This document shows positions 8,190 to 16,164 of a stretch of 64,000 nucleotides of DNA, one piece after another. The stretch's first letter is position 1, and every line of letters begins with the position of its first letter. Source of the stretch: Ardenticatenaceae bacterium (GTDB lineage Bacteria; Chloroflexota; Anaerolineae; Promineifilales; Promineifilaceae); assembly GCA_030065875.1 (NCBI GenBank), contig JASJCR010000001.1, positions 91,239-155,238 of the forward strand, given 5' to 3'. The translations under genes and the position numbers were made by a program. Under the pieces are notes generated by a model. It ran no database searches, was not told the origin of the DNA, and worked only from the letters and a program-made list of their open reading frames with translations.

Positions 8190-10577
8190 TTATTTGGTTG
8201 GAAAATGGGATTCAATGTTGGTTAGTAAATCACTTTTGGTGGGGGGGGCGGCAGCCGGTTCGGCCGTTTCCTGTAAAATTGGGAGTACAACATGAAAGGC
8301 GCTGCCCAGGAGGGCTTCTTCATCATAACCGGGGCTTTCTGCCCATATCAAACCCCGATGCGCTTCTACTATTCCTTTAGCGATGGCCAACCCTAAACCT
8401 GGCCCTCCCCCTTTAAATTTGGTTTTACCGCTTGAATGCAGGGCGATTTTGCCGGTCTGGAAAAATTTATTGAATATCGCCTCCAGGTTTTCTGTTTTGA
8501 TCCCGATTCCGTTGTCAGCGATGATGATTTCCACACCTTTTTGGGGCCAGCTTTTAACGGCCGGTGATCGCTCCCAGGCGTGGCCGTCAATATGGATCTC
8601 GCCACCATCCGGGGTGTATTTAATGGCGTTGATAATGAGCTGGGTAAACACCTTTTGCAGCCCGTCAAAGTCGGCATAAATCGTGGGCAATCGGCGAAAT
8701 TGAGGAGAAATTTCGATAGAAATATGGCGTTCTTCAATCGCCTCCTTGAGCAGGTAAACCACGTCATTGACCATTTCAAACAGGGTGATCGGCTCGGGCA
8801 GGACGGTGAGGGAGCGATTTTCGATGCGGGCCATGTCGAGCATCGTATCCACTACATTTTGAAGGCGTCTGGTGCCGGTGATGATCCCGTTAATCAAGTT
8901 GGCATACTGCTCGTTCATCACGATTTCAGGCGCTTTGGTTAAGATTTGACTGTACCCTTTAATAACCGTCAGGGGGGTTCGCAGCTCGTGAGATGCGATG
9001 CTGATAAAGTTGGTCTTTGCCTCATCAAGCTGTTCCAGCTGGTTATAAGCTGTCTGAAGCGCCTGTGTCCGCCGACGAACCTCGTATTCGAGCTGTTCGG
9101 AAAATCGTTTGATTCGCTCATAAAGCCGGGCATTTTCCAGGGCAATGGCTGCTTGAGCGGCGATCGCGGAGGCCAGGGCTAAATCCTGGTCGGCGATTGA
9201 AAATGGGGTATTGCGAGCAACAGACAATATTCCCAGCGATTTGTCTTCATGAATCAGGGGTACCCCTAACCAGGACCCGTTTTGGGGAAGGCCAAAGATG
9301 TCGAGCCATCCTTTTGATTGAGTGATATCCTGCACAATAATTGGCTGGGCATTTTGGATCGTTTGTTTGAGGGGGAATTGATCGGGTACCTGCTTGAGAT
9401 TTACTGGGGAGTAAGTTGGTTCACCGGCCGTGCTCTTGGCTCGTTTTTGGGCCCCAACCGTCAAAGTGCCGTTATTAACGAGGAAAATTGCCGCATTATC
9501 GTATTGTAAAATGTCGTTTGTGGACTGCAGAATTAAATCCTGGACCTCGGTCATGTTCAATGTGCTATTTAATTCCCGGCCGACCCGCTGGAGGGTTTCG
9601 GAAAGCTGTCTTTCAGAGTGCTCCGACTCATAAATAGAAGCGTTTTTAATGGCAATGGCCACCTGATCCGCTAGTGATTGAAACATCGGTAAATCTTCCC
9701 GGGCAAAAGCAGAAACTTGATTGCTGTGGAGATCGAGCACCCCGACCAGGTCCCGGCCGATTGTTAGGGGAAGTGCTAGTTCAGAAAGCGACTTCATATC
9801 GGATTCAAAACGACCATCTCGTCTTTTCTCTTCCAATAAATTGTTTGATAAACCCGGCCGGCGATGATGGGCCACCCAGCCAATGAGGCTGTGTTCTTCG
9901 ATCGGCATCTGGATGACTTTGTCTTCTTTTGGGATACGTGTTGAGGCTTGAAGCGTTAAAAACTTTCTGTTGGAGTTGGCGAGAAACAGCCCCACATAGC
10001 TCAATTCGTATCGCTGTCGAATCAATTCGGTGACCTGCTGCAGCAGGGAATCACGATCCAAAATCGAAGTAATGCGCTGGGCGACAGCGACGCTTGTTTC
10101 CAAATGAAAGGCGCGATGTTCCAATTCACGGGCGTGATCGGTCATCGTTCGTTCCAATATTTGGGTCCAGTTTTGCTGCCGTTCAGCCACCCGATTTAAT
10201 AGGTCTGCCAGTTGGGTTAACTCATCCTCCCCGGTTAATGTCACGCGGTGATTGATGTCTCCCCCTGACCATCGTTTAATGCTGTCAAAGAGAACGCCAA
10301 GCGGCTGGCTAAAGCTTTGAAACAAACCGTATAGCAACCCGGTAATCAGAATGGTTGTGACGATTAAAAATAAACCGGTTGATACGAGGAATCTTCTTAG
10401 GGAGAAGGCCACCTCATTGGCCAGGTCGGCATTCCCGGCCGATTCGGTAACCCGCGTCGCGATTTCAACCAAATTGACGGCTTGAAAGATCGCCAGGCCA
10501 CCAAAGATCAAAAATAGCCCCATGACGAGTCCGAAGGCGAGTAAAAGTCGCGGTCCGATGCGAAAACTACGAAACAT
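8190..10577 (-). CDS. Membrane sensor histidine kinase, HAMP plus two GAF domains
   Basis: The 795-residue protein starts MFRSFRIGPRLLLAFGLVMG, with one membrane helix (about 11-33) and a second (about 57-85). The short loop between them leaves little room for an external sensor. A HAMP domain (about 85-140) and a coiled coil lead to two GAF domains (about 160-310 and 325-480), then HisKA with H530 in ASHELRTPLTVIKGYSQIL. The HATPase domain follows (INAIKYTPDGG, ADNGIGIK, GGPGLGLAIAKGIVEAHRG). The tail (about 770-795) is Ala/Pro rich. No response regulator is adjacent. The 3' end lies 38 nt upstream of the rpsO promoter -35, in the same orientation, so some read-through into rpsO is possible. 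Confidence 0.9.
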   Translation of the reverse strand: MFRSFRIGPRLLLAFGLVMGLFLIFGGLAIFQAVNLVEIATRVTESAGNADLANEVAFSLRRFLVSTGLFLIVTTILITGLLYGLFQSFSQPLGVLFDSIKRWSGGDINHRVTLTGEDELTQLADLLNRVAERQQNWTQILERTMTDHARELEHRAFHLETSVAVAQRITSILDRDSLLQQVTELIRQRYELSYVGLFLANSNRKFLTLQASTRIPKEDKVIQMPIEEHSLIGWVAHHRRPGLSNNLLEEKRRDGRFESDMKSLSELALPLTIGRDLVGVLDLHSNQVSAFAREDLPMFQSLADQVAIAIKNASIYESEHSERQLSETLQRVGRELNSTLNMTEVQDLILQSTNDILQYDNAAIFLVNNGTLTVGAQKRAKSTAGEPTYSPVNLKQVPDQFPLKQTIQNAQPIIVQDITQSKGWLDIFGLPQNGSWLGVPLIHEDKSLGILSVARNTPFSIADQDLALASAIAAQAAIALENARLYERIKRFSEQLEYEVRRRTQALQTAYNQLEQLDEAKTNFISIASHELRTPLTVIKGYSQILTKAPEIVMNEQYANLINGIITGTRRLQNVVDTMLDMARIENRSLTVLPEPITLFEMVNDVVYLLKEAIEERHISIEISPQFRRLPTIYADFDGLQKVFTQLIINAIKYTPDGGEIHIDGHAWERSPAVKSWPQKGVEIIIADNGIGIKTENLEAIFNKFFQTGKIALHSSGKTKFKGGGPGLGLAIAKGIVEAHRGLIWAESPGYDEEALLGSAFHVVLPILQETAEPAAAPPTKSDLLTNIESHFPTK

Positions 10578-11116
10578 GTTGTGCCGTTATGCCCCAGTTC
10601 CTTTCTAGGCCCCTAAAACATGAGATGATTGGCTCATTTGCGCTCCATCTGGAAATTACTATTCCGGAGAAGCCCGTAAACCCTGGTGTTTGACCGGAAA
10701 TCACAAAATCCGGATGGTTTAAGTATGAGTCAACCATGAAATAGTTTACTAAACAATAGACACAAATCAATTCAATACTTTACTTTTCACATTTTTTACA
10801 CGCTTAATTCGGCCTATTTCCTTACTTTTTCTGGTAACCGCGGTTAATTTATTGACAACCTGCACTTTCTATCCGCAAAATGAGGTCATGATCGATTGAG
10901 GCTGTCGCAAATTTGGATATACTACTCGGGGGTAAGATGCAGTTTATCTTTACACCGATCAAGTGCATCATAGTTGAAATTTTAACATCAGGATGACGCG
11001 AAACTAGAAAATTTTCTCTTTAAAGCAGGAAAATTCGTGAAATCTTGGGCAAAATTTTGAACTTTGACCTACTTAGCTCACAAACAACATGATTGAATTT
11101 TAGGAAGAGATTGTTT
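10578..11116. other. Long divergent intergenic region with a candidate promoter
   Basis: About 540 bp separates the divergent histidine kinase and aminotransferase genes. It is AT-rich in 10740-10860, as expected for promoters. On the plus strand, TTGAGG (10896-10901), 16 nt, TATACT (10918-10923) is a fair sigma70 match and would give a leader of about 190 nt. TTGACA at 10852 has only a weak -10 (CAAAAT). I see no ORF with coding character and no tRNA. Confidence 0.4.
10896..10923 (+). promoter_or_regulatory. Candidate sigma70 promoter for the aminotransferase gene
   Basis: TTGAGG and TATACT are separated by 16 nt, each one or two bases from consensus, upstream of the plus-strand aminotransferase. 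No other plus-strand gene could use it. The long leader that follows has no clear structure. Confidence 0.35.
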
Positions 11117-12373
11117 ATGTCACAGGTTGCAAAAATTGTAGATTTAGAGGAGCGGTTTAAAAAATACAAAGCGATGGGCCTCCAGCTGTCGATGACCCGG
11201 GGGCAGCCTTCGGATCATAACTTTGATCTATCAAATCCCCTGATGATGGCGGTATCACCGGAAGATCACATCACGCCTAGCGGTTTAGAAATTCGCAATT
11301 ATCCCGGCGGGGTGGCCGGGTTGCCTGAAGCTCGCTCACTGTTCGCGACGGTGTTGGGGGTGCAACCGGAGGAGATGCTAGTTGGTAATAATTCCAGCCT
11401 GATGTTGATGAGTCAAACTCTGATGTGGGCGATGCTGCACGGTCTCAACGGCTCATCCGAACCGTGGGTCACCTCAAAACCGAAGATGATCGTCACCGTA
11501 CCCGGATATGATCGCCACTTCTCTCTCCTGCAGATGATCGGATTTGAATTGGTGTCGGTTCCCATGACCAGTGACGGCCCGGACGTTGAGGCGATTGAGT
11601 CATTAGCGGCCGCAGATCCGGCAATTAAAGGGATTTTCTTTGTGCCGGTTTACTCAAACCCAACCGGCGACACGATTTCCGACGAAGCGGTCAAAAGGCT
11701 GGTGGCCCTCAAAACCGCCGCTCCCGATTTCACAATTTTTGCCGATAATGCATACGCTGTCCATCATCTGACCGATGAAAAAGTAGAGCCCCTGAATTTG
11801 CTGCGAGCGGCGGAAACGGCCGGACACCCCGACCGGGTCTATTTGTTTGGGTCAACCTCTAAGGTGACCTTCGCCAGCGCCGGAATCGGTTTTATGGCTA
11901 CCTCGGTTGACAATTTGGCTCATTTGCTCAAGTTGATTGGCAAACAGACAATTGGGCCCAACAAAATTGAGCAGTATCGACACGTGCGCTTTATTCAAAA
12001 TTACGATGGCGGTCTCGAAGGGCTGATGCGCGATCATGCGGCGATTCTCCGGCCGAAATTTGAAATGGTCGGGGACGTTCTGCAAGAAGAGCTTGGTGGA
12101 TCAGGCCTGGCATCCTGGACCCGGCCAAAGGGCGGTTATTTTATTAGCCTTGACACGTCCCTGCCCATTGCAGATCGGGTTGTGGCCCTGGCCAAAGAAG
12201 CCGGAGTAGCCTTGACCCCGGCCGGGGCCACCTACCCCGATAAAAACGATCCCAATAACGCCAACATTCGCCTGGCCCCTTCGCGACCACCTGTCGAAGA
12301 GGTGGCGTTGGCCATGCGAATTGTCGCCGTTTGTATTCGGCTGGCCGCTGCAGAGTATAATGGGCAGGGTTAA
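11117..12373 (+). CDS. Aspartate aminotransferase, corynebacterial AspT type (class I fold)
   Basis: I chose ATG 11117 because AGGAAGAG lies 7 nt upstream; the ATG 24 nt earlier has no ribosome site. The 418-residue PLP enzyme closely resembles the AspT-type aspartate aminotransferases first studied in Corynebacterium. Shared features are LSMTRGQPS near the N-terminus, RNYPGG, VGNNSSLMLM, VPGYDRHFSLL, VPVYSNPTGDTIS, DNAYAVHHLTDE, and PLP lysine K249 in FGSTSKVTFASAG. The C-terminal RLAPSRPP arginine binds the substrate carboxylate. It moves the amino group between aspartate and 2-oxoglutarate in the cytoplasm. Two Ser/Thr kinase genes follow 49 nt downstream but are probably unrelated in function. 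Confidence 0.88.
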   Translation: MSQVAKIVDLEERFKKYKAMGLQLSMTRGQPSDHNFDLSNPLMMAVSPEDHITPSGLEIRNYPGGVAGLPEARSLFATVLGVQPEEMLVGNNSSLMLMSQTLMWAMLHGLNGSSEPWVTSKPKMIVTVPGYDRHFSLLQMIGFELVSVPMTSDGPDVEAIESLAAADPAIKGIFFVPVYSNPTGDTISDEAVKRLVALKTAAPDFTIFADNAYAVHHLTDEKVEPLNLLRAAETAGHPDRVYLFGSTSKVTFASAGIGFMATSVDNLAHLLKLIGKQTIGPNKIEQYRHVRFIQNYDGGLEGLMRDHAAILRPKFEMVGDVLQEELGGSGLASWTRPKGGYFISLDTSLPIADRVVALAKEAGVALTPAGATYPDKNDPNNANIRLAPSRPPVEEVALAMRIVAVCIRLAAAEYNGQG

Positions 12374-12422
12374 GTCGACTAAATCAAGGTGAATGTGATC
12401 GATTAGGAAAGAGTCATAAAAT

Positions 12423-14477
12423 ATGTCAGATCTGGTTAGCGGCGCGGAAATCGGTCAATATATCCTCAACGATAAGATTGGTGAGGGGGGGATGGGGGTT
12501 GTCTTTTCAGCTACCCAACCGTCGATGAGCCGGGCCGTGGCCATTAAATTTTTGGCCCAACTGGATGACGATGACGATTCGCAGCGCCGGTTTGACCGTG
12601 AAGCGCGCATGATTGCCCTTCTGGAGCACCCTCATATCCTGCCGGTCTATGCATATGGTCATCATAAGCGAACGCCGTATATCGTCATGCGCTTTATTCC
12701 CGGCGGCACGCTGTCGGAGCGGTTAAAAAAAGGGCAGCTGACGATCGATCAAATTGTGCGCTGTCTGACCCAAATTTCCGAGGCCCTGGATTATGCACAC
12801 AAGAGCGGCATCATCCATCGTGATTTAAAACCGGCCAACGTTTTCTTTGACGAACAAGAAAACGCCTATCTGGGTGATTTTGGGCTGGCCAAGACGATTT
12901 CCGGCACCTATGACCTGACCAAAACCGATGAAGGGATAACCGGAACCCCCGATTACATGTCGCCAGAGCAGGTGCGGGGGATGCGCCTGGACGGGCGCAC
13001 GGATGTGTACTCCCTGGCGATTATTGCTTATCAGTCCCTGGTCGGCCGTCCACCATTCGTCGGAAAAAATCCAATGGAGATCGTGCTGCAGCATTTATCG
13101 GCACCGGTGCCCAAAATGGAGGAAGTGGGATCGTTGATGCCGGATAGCCTCGATCCGGTGTTTATAAAAGCTCTGGCCAAAGATCCGCAGGATCGCTACC
13201 AAAGCGCCCGGGAATTTGTGGCTGCTCTGAACCACGCCCTGGAGGATGTTGTGGCCATGGCGGTTCCCGAGGCGAGTGAAAACCCATCCGATTACACCCC
13301 TCAGACGGTGATTCGCACTGATTTTGGCCTAAAAGATCGGGAGCAGACGGTTAAAACCGATCCCGGCCGTCGCACCAACTACCATACGCCGATGGAAGAT
13401 ATCTGGGCGGCGGAAACGACCCGTGATGACAGCATGGTGCGACCCACCGAACAAAACATGGAGCGGCCGCGCCAGGTAGGAGCGGGCCTGCTGTTCGGCC
13501 GGCCGCTTTGGGTTTGGATCGGGGGAGCGAGCCTCGTTATCGTCCTGGCCGTACTGGCCTGGCTTTACTTAAATCGCAATCCCCTGGCTAATACCCCACA
13601 AACGACATACGCTATCGACAGCGGCCCTCGATCGGTGGTGATCGACTCAACAGATCAGGTTTGGACCGTAAACTACGACGCCAACTCACTTTCTCTATTT
13701 GGCCGGTGCAGCAGCGATGACCCATCCTGTCTGGACGCGATTGCCACCGTGCCGACGCTTCAGCGGCCGGTCGCCATTGCCGCCAGCGATACCCTTGTGT
13801 ACGTTGGTCATCAACTGGACAACAATTTATTGGTCATGGACTTAAGCGGAGAACGGCAGGGGATAATCCCGCTCCCGTCGGTCGTTAACGATCTTCTCTG
13901 GACCCATGACCATCTTTGGGTAACGATGGATGACTCACTGCTGAAGTTAACCGCCATGGGTGATGAAGTGGCCCGGTTTCCGATTAATCGAACGCTGACC
14001 AGTCTCACAGCAGCCGATGATCGCCTTTGGGTGGTCAGTGAACGTGAAGGAACTTTGTCAGCCATCAATCTGGAAAACAACGAACCTCTTTTTACCACCT
14101 CAATCGGCGCCAATCCGGGCGAGCTGGTTGATCTGGCTTATGGCAGCGGTTTTATCTGGGCCACGTTGAGTCAACAAAACCTACTCCTAAAAATTGACCC
14201 GGACAGCGGCGAGGTTTTAACGTCTCGAGAGGTTGGTCTACAGCCGTTGGGTGTGGCGGTTGGCGGTGGATATGTATGGGTCAGTGACCATCAAGACCAG
14301 GAAGTCATCGCCCTGGATGCGGAAACGGTTGATCCCGTCGGCAACTTTATTGTGAGCGGTGCGCCTTCCGCCCTTTATTTTGACGATTGTGGTGGTCCTT
14401 GCCAGGCGCTGTGGGTCACGGTTGAGCAGACCAATCAGCTTGTCCGCGCATCGCTGGATGATTTTATTGGCAGATGA
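12423..14477 (+). CDS. Transmembrane Ser/Thr protein kinase with extracellular beta-propeller
   Basis: The 684-residue protein is a PknB-type kinase. Residues 11-270 form the kinase domain: glycine loop GEGGMG (20-25), lysine K42 in VAIKF, catalytic HRDLKPAN with D134, DFG at 152-154, and GTPDYMSPEQ in the activation segment. A juxtamembrane linker rich in Thr/Asp (about 280-355) could carry autophosphorylation sites. One membrane helix (about 360-383) leads to an external domain. Its repeats such as VWTVNYDANSLSLF, LWVTMDDSLLKL, VWVSDHQDQEVIALD fit a beta-propeller of the Vgb/NHL sort. AGGAAAGAG lies before the ATG. The second kinase gene starts 12 nt after the stop, so the two form an operon. 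Confidence 0.92.
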   Translation: MSDLVSGAEIGQYILNDKIGEGGMGVVFSATQPSMSRAVAIKFLAQLDDDDDSQRRFDREARMIALLEHPHILPVYAYGHHKRTPYIVMRFIPGGTLSERLKKGQLTIDQIVRCLTQISEALDYAHKSGIIHRDLKPANVFFDEQENAYLGDFGLAKTISGTYDLTKTDEGITGTPDYMSPEQVRGMRLDGRTDVYSLAIIAYQSLVGRPPFVGKNPMEIVLQHLSAPVPKMEEVGSLMPDSLDPVFIKALAKDPQDRYQSAREFVAALNHALEDVVAMAVPEASENPSDYTPQTVIRTDFGLKDREQTVKTDPGRRTNYHTPMEDIWAAETTRDDSMVRPTEQNMERPRQVGAGLLFGRPLWVWIGGASLVIVLAVLAWLYLNRNPLANTPQTTYAIDSGPRSVVIDSTDQVWTVNYDANSLSLFGRCSSDDPSCLDAIATVPTLQRPVAIAASDTLVYVGHQLDNNLLVMDLSGERQGIIPLPSVVNDLLWTHDHLWVTMDDSLLKLTAMGDEVARFPINRTLTSLTAADDRLWVVSEREGTLSAINLENNEPLFTTSIGANPGELVDLAYGSGFIWATLSQQNLLLKIDPDSGEVLTSREVGLQPLGVAVGGGYVWVSDHQDQEVIALDAETVDPVGNFIVSGAPSALYFDDCGGPCQALWVTVEQTNQLVRASLDDFIGR

Positions 14478-14489
14478 CCACAAATTAAA

Positions 14490-16160
14490 ATGACTGAATC
14501 AGACCCCTCAAAATGGCCAGATATTCCCGGGTATGAGCTGGTGGAAATTGCCGGCTATGGAGGTGGGGGTATCGTTTTTAAAGCGATCGAAAACGATACC
14601 GGCCGTACAGTGGCCATCAAATCGATGATTGCTACCGACCAGCCGCATAAGCTCAATCGATTTCGCAAGGAAGCGCGCATTCTGGCGAAGTTAGAGCATC
14701 CACACATTCTTCCGGTTTACGATTTTGGCGTTTTAGAAGACCGGCCGTTTCTGGTGACTCGCTTTGCCAGGGGCGGCTCGGTTGCGGATCGTATTGATGA
14801 AGGTCCCATACCGATTGATCAGGCGGTCGCCTGGGCCATCGATATCGCCAACGCTTTAGATTTGGCTCACAATCAGGGGTTGCTGCACCGAGACGTCAAA
14901 CCGAGCAATATGCTGCTCGATGAAGCGGATGAAATTTACCTGTCTGATTTTGGTTTGGCAGGTACCTTTGCCGATGAGGAGCTGGCGCAGGCGGGCAGCG
15001 CCCTTTATCTTTCACCTGAGCGGGGGAAGGGGGAGACGCGCATCGACGTAACGGCCGATATTTATGCCCTGGCGGTTTCGCTGTTTGAAATGATTACCGG
15101 TCGCCCCCCGTATATTGGAGAAACTCCTTTGGCGATTCGGGTGATGCACATTGAAGCCCCGGTCCCGTCCGCCAGACCGCACAACGGCGATGTGTCTCTT
15201 GCCCTTGATGATTTAATTCGCTGGTGTATGGCTAAAGATCCGGCCGAGCGCCCCCCCTCTGCGGCGACGTTTGTGGCGGCTGCCCAAACCGCCCTGAGTG
15301 AACCGGATAAAAAGGTGCGTCTCCCCAGCTATCTGAGTCTTGATTCAACCCCGCTGATTCCTTCCGTTTACGATTACCCACCGACCGTTCGCGATACAAC
15401 CTCCGTAAGGCGAGTCCGCGAGGAAGAGAAGAAGCGGCCGTCCCGCACCGTTCTGGGCTTGCTGGTTTTTGCGGGGATCTTAATCGCTGCGGCCGTGGGG
15501 ATCGGTTTATTCACCATCGGGCCATTTGCGCCTGAAGAGGATATCCCGCCAACCGAGGTCGCCCAGGTGCTGCCCACAGAGGTACCGCTGCCTTCTCCCA
15601 CACCGCTCGGCCGACTGCTCTTTGACGACTTTTCTGATCCAGCCACGAGTAACGATGCCGTTGACGAGGCGCGCCTTGTCAGCGGAGCCCTGCAGGTCGA
15701 GGTTGTCGATCCTCAATTCAGAATTTATTGGCCAACCGAACGGGTTCAGGCGGATCGGGTGCACATCGAACTGGACTGGCTTCCTTCAGATCGGAGCGAC
15801 CGCTATGAATTTGGAATTTTATGCCGCTGGCAAGACGTAAATCGATATGAAGGGTTGATTTTGATTGTGACTGAGGAAGAGGTCACCGGTCAGGTGTGGT
15901 CGGTGGTTGACGGCCGGGTGGAAATTTTGGCCACCGCACCGGTGGATGAGCTTTTAGTCACGCGTGACCAGCTCCATCAAGTTGGGGCAGATTGTCTTCA
16001 GGATCAATATCGATTGAGTATTGATGGGCAGACCGTACTGACCCATCAAGCCGCTAACGCGCAGCCAGAAAGGGGAGATGTGGCCATCTTATCGCGGCCG
16101 TTATTTCCCGAAGAACATCTAATTCGCCTCGACAATTTGCTGGTAGAAGACCCCTCATAA
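14490..16160 (+). CDS. Transmembrane Ser/Thr protein kinase with extracellular jelly-roll (LamG-like) domain
   Basis: The 556-residue kinase is paired with the one just upstream. The kinase domain covers about 14-275: loop GYGGGG (22-27), K44 in VAIKSM, HRDVKPSN with D135, DFG 153-155, then LYLSPERGKG. The linker after it is basic. One membrane helix lies at about 320-345 (VLGLLVFAGILIAAAVGIGLF cut at 20 residues or fewer). A short Pro/Thr stretch follows, then an all-beta C-terminal domain (about 375-555) with LLFDDFSDP and the pattern of LamG/DUF1080-like sugar-binding jelly rolls. It ends 4 bp before the stop of the convergent VWA protein gene. The external domain probably senses a carbohydrate or wall fragment; that is inference. 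Confidence 0.9.
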   Translation: MTESDPSKWPDIPGYELVEIAGYGGGGIVFKAIENDTGRTVAIKSMIATDQPHKLNRFRKEARILAKLEHPHILPVYDFGVLEDRPFLVTRFARGGSVADRIDEGPIPIDQAVAWAIDIANALDLAHNQGLLHRDVKPSNMLLDEADEIYLSDFGLAGTFADEELAQAGSALYLSPERGKGETRIDVTADIYALAVSLFEMITGRPPYIGETPLAIRVMHIEAPVPSARPHNGDVSLALDDLIRWCMAKDPAERPPSAATFVAAAQTALSEPDKKVRLPSYLSLDSTPLIPSVYDYPPTVRDTTSVRRVREEEKKRPSRTVLGLLVFAGILIAAAVGIGLFTIGPFAPEEDIPPTEVAQVLPTEVPLPSPTPLGRLLFDDFSDPATSNDAVDEARLVSGALQVEVVDPQFRIYWPTERVQADRVHIELDWLPSDRSDRYEFGILCRWQDVNRYEGLILIVTEEEVTGQVWSVVDGRVEILATAPVDELLVTRDQLHQVGADCLQDQYRLSIDGQTVLTHQAANAQPERGDVAILSRPLFPEEHLIRLDNLLVEDPS

Positions 16161-16164
16161 CCGG

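Noticed and set aside
10567..10770. 67-codon minus-strand ORF upstream of the HAMP kinase
   Set aside because: It overlaps the kinase start, has no ribosome site and shows no hydrophobic or motif pattern; it lies in AT-rich promoter DNA.
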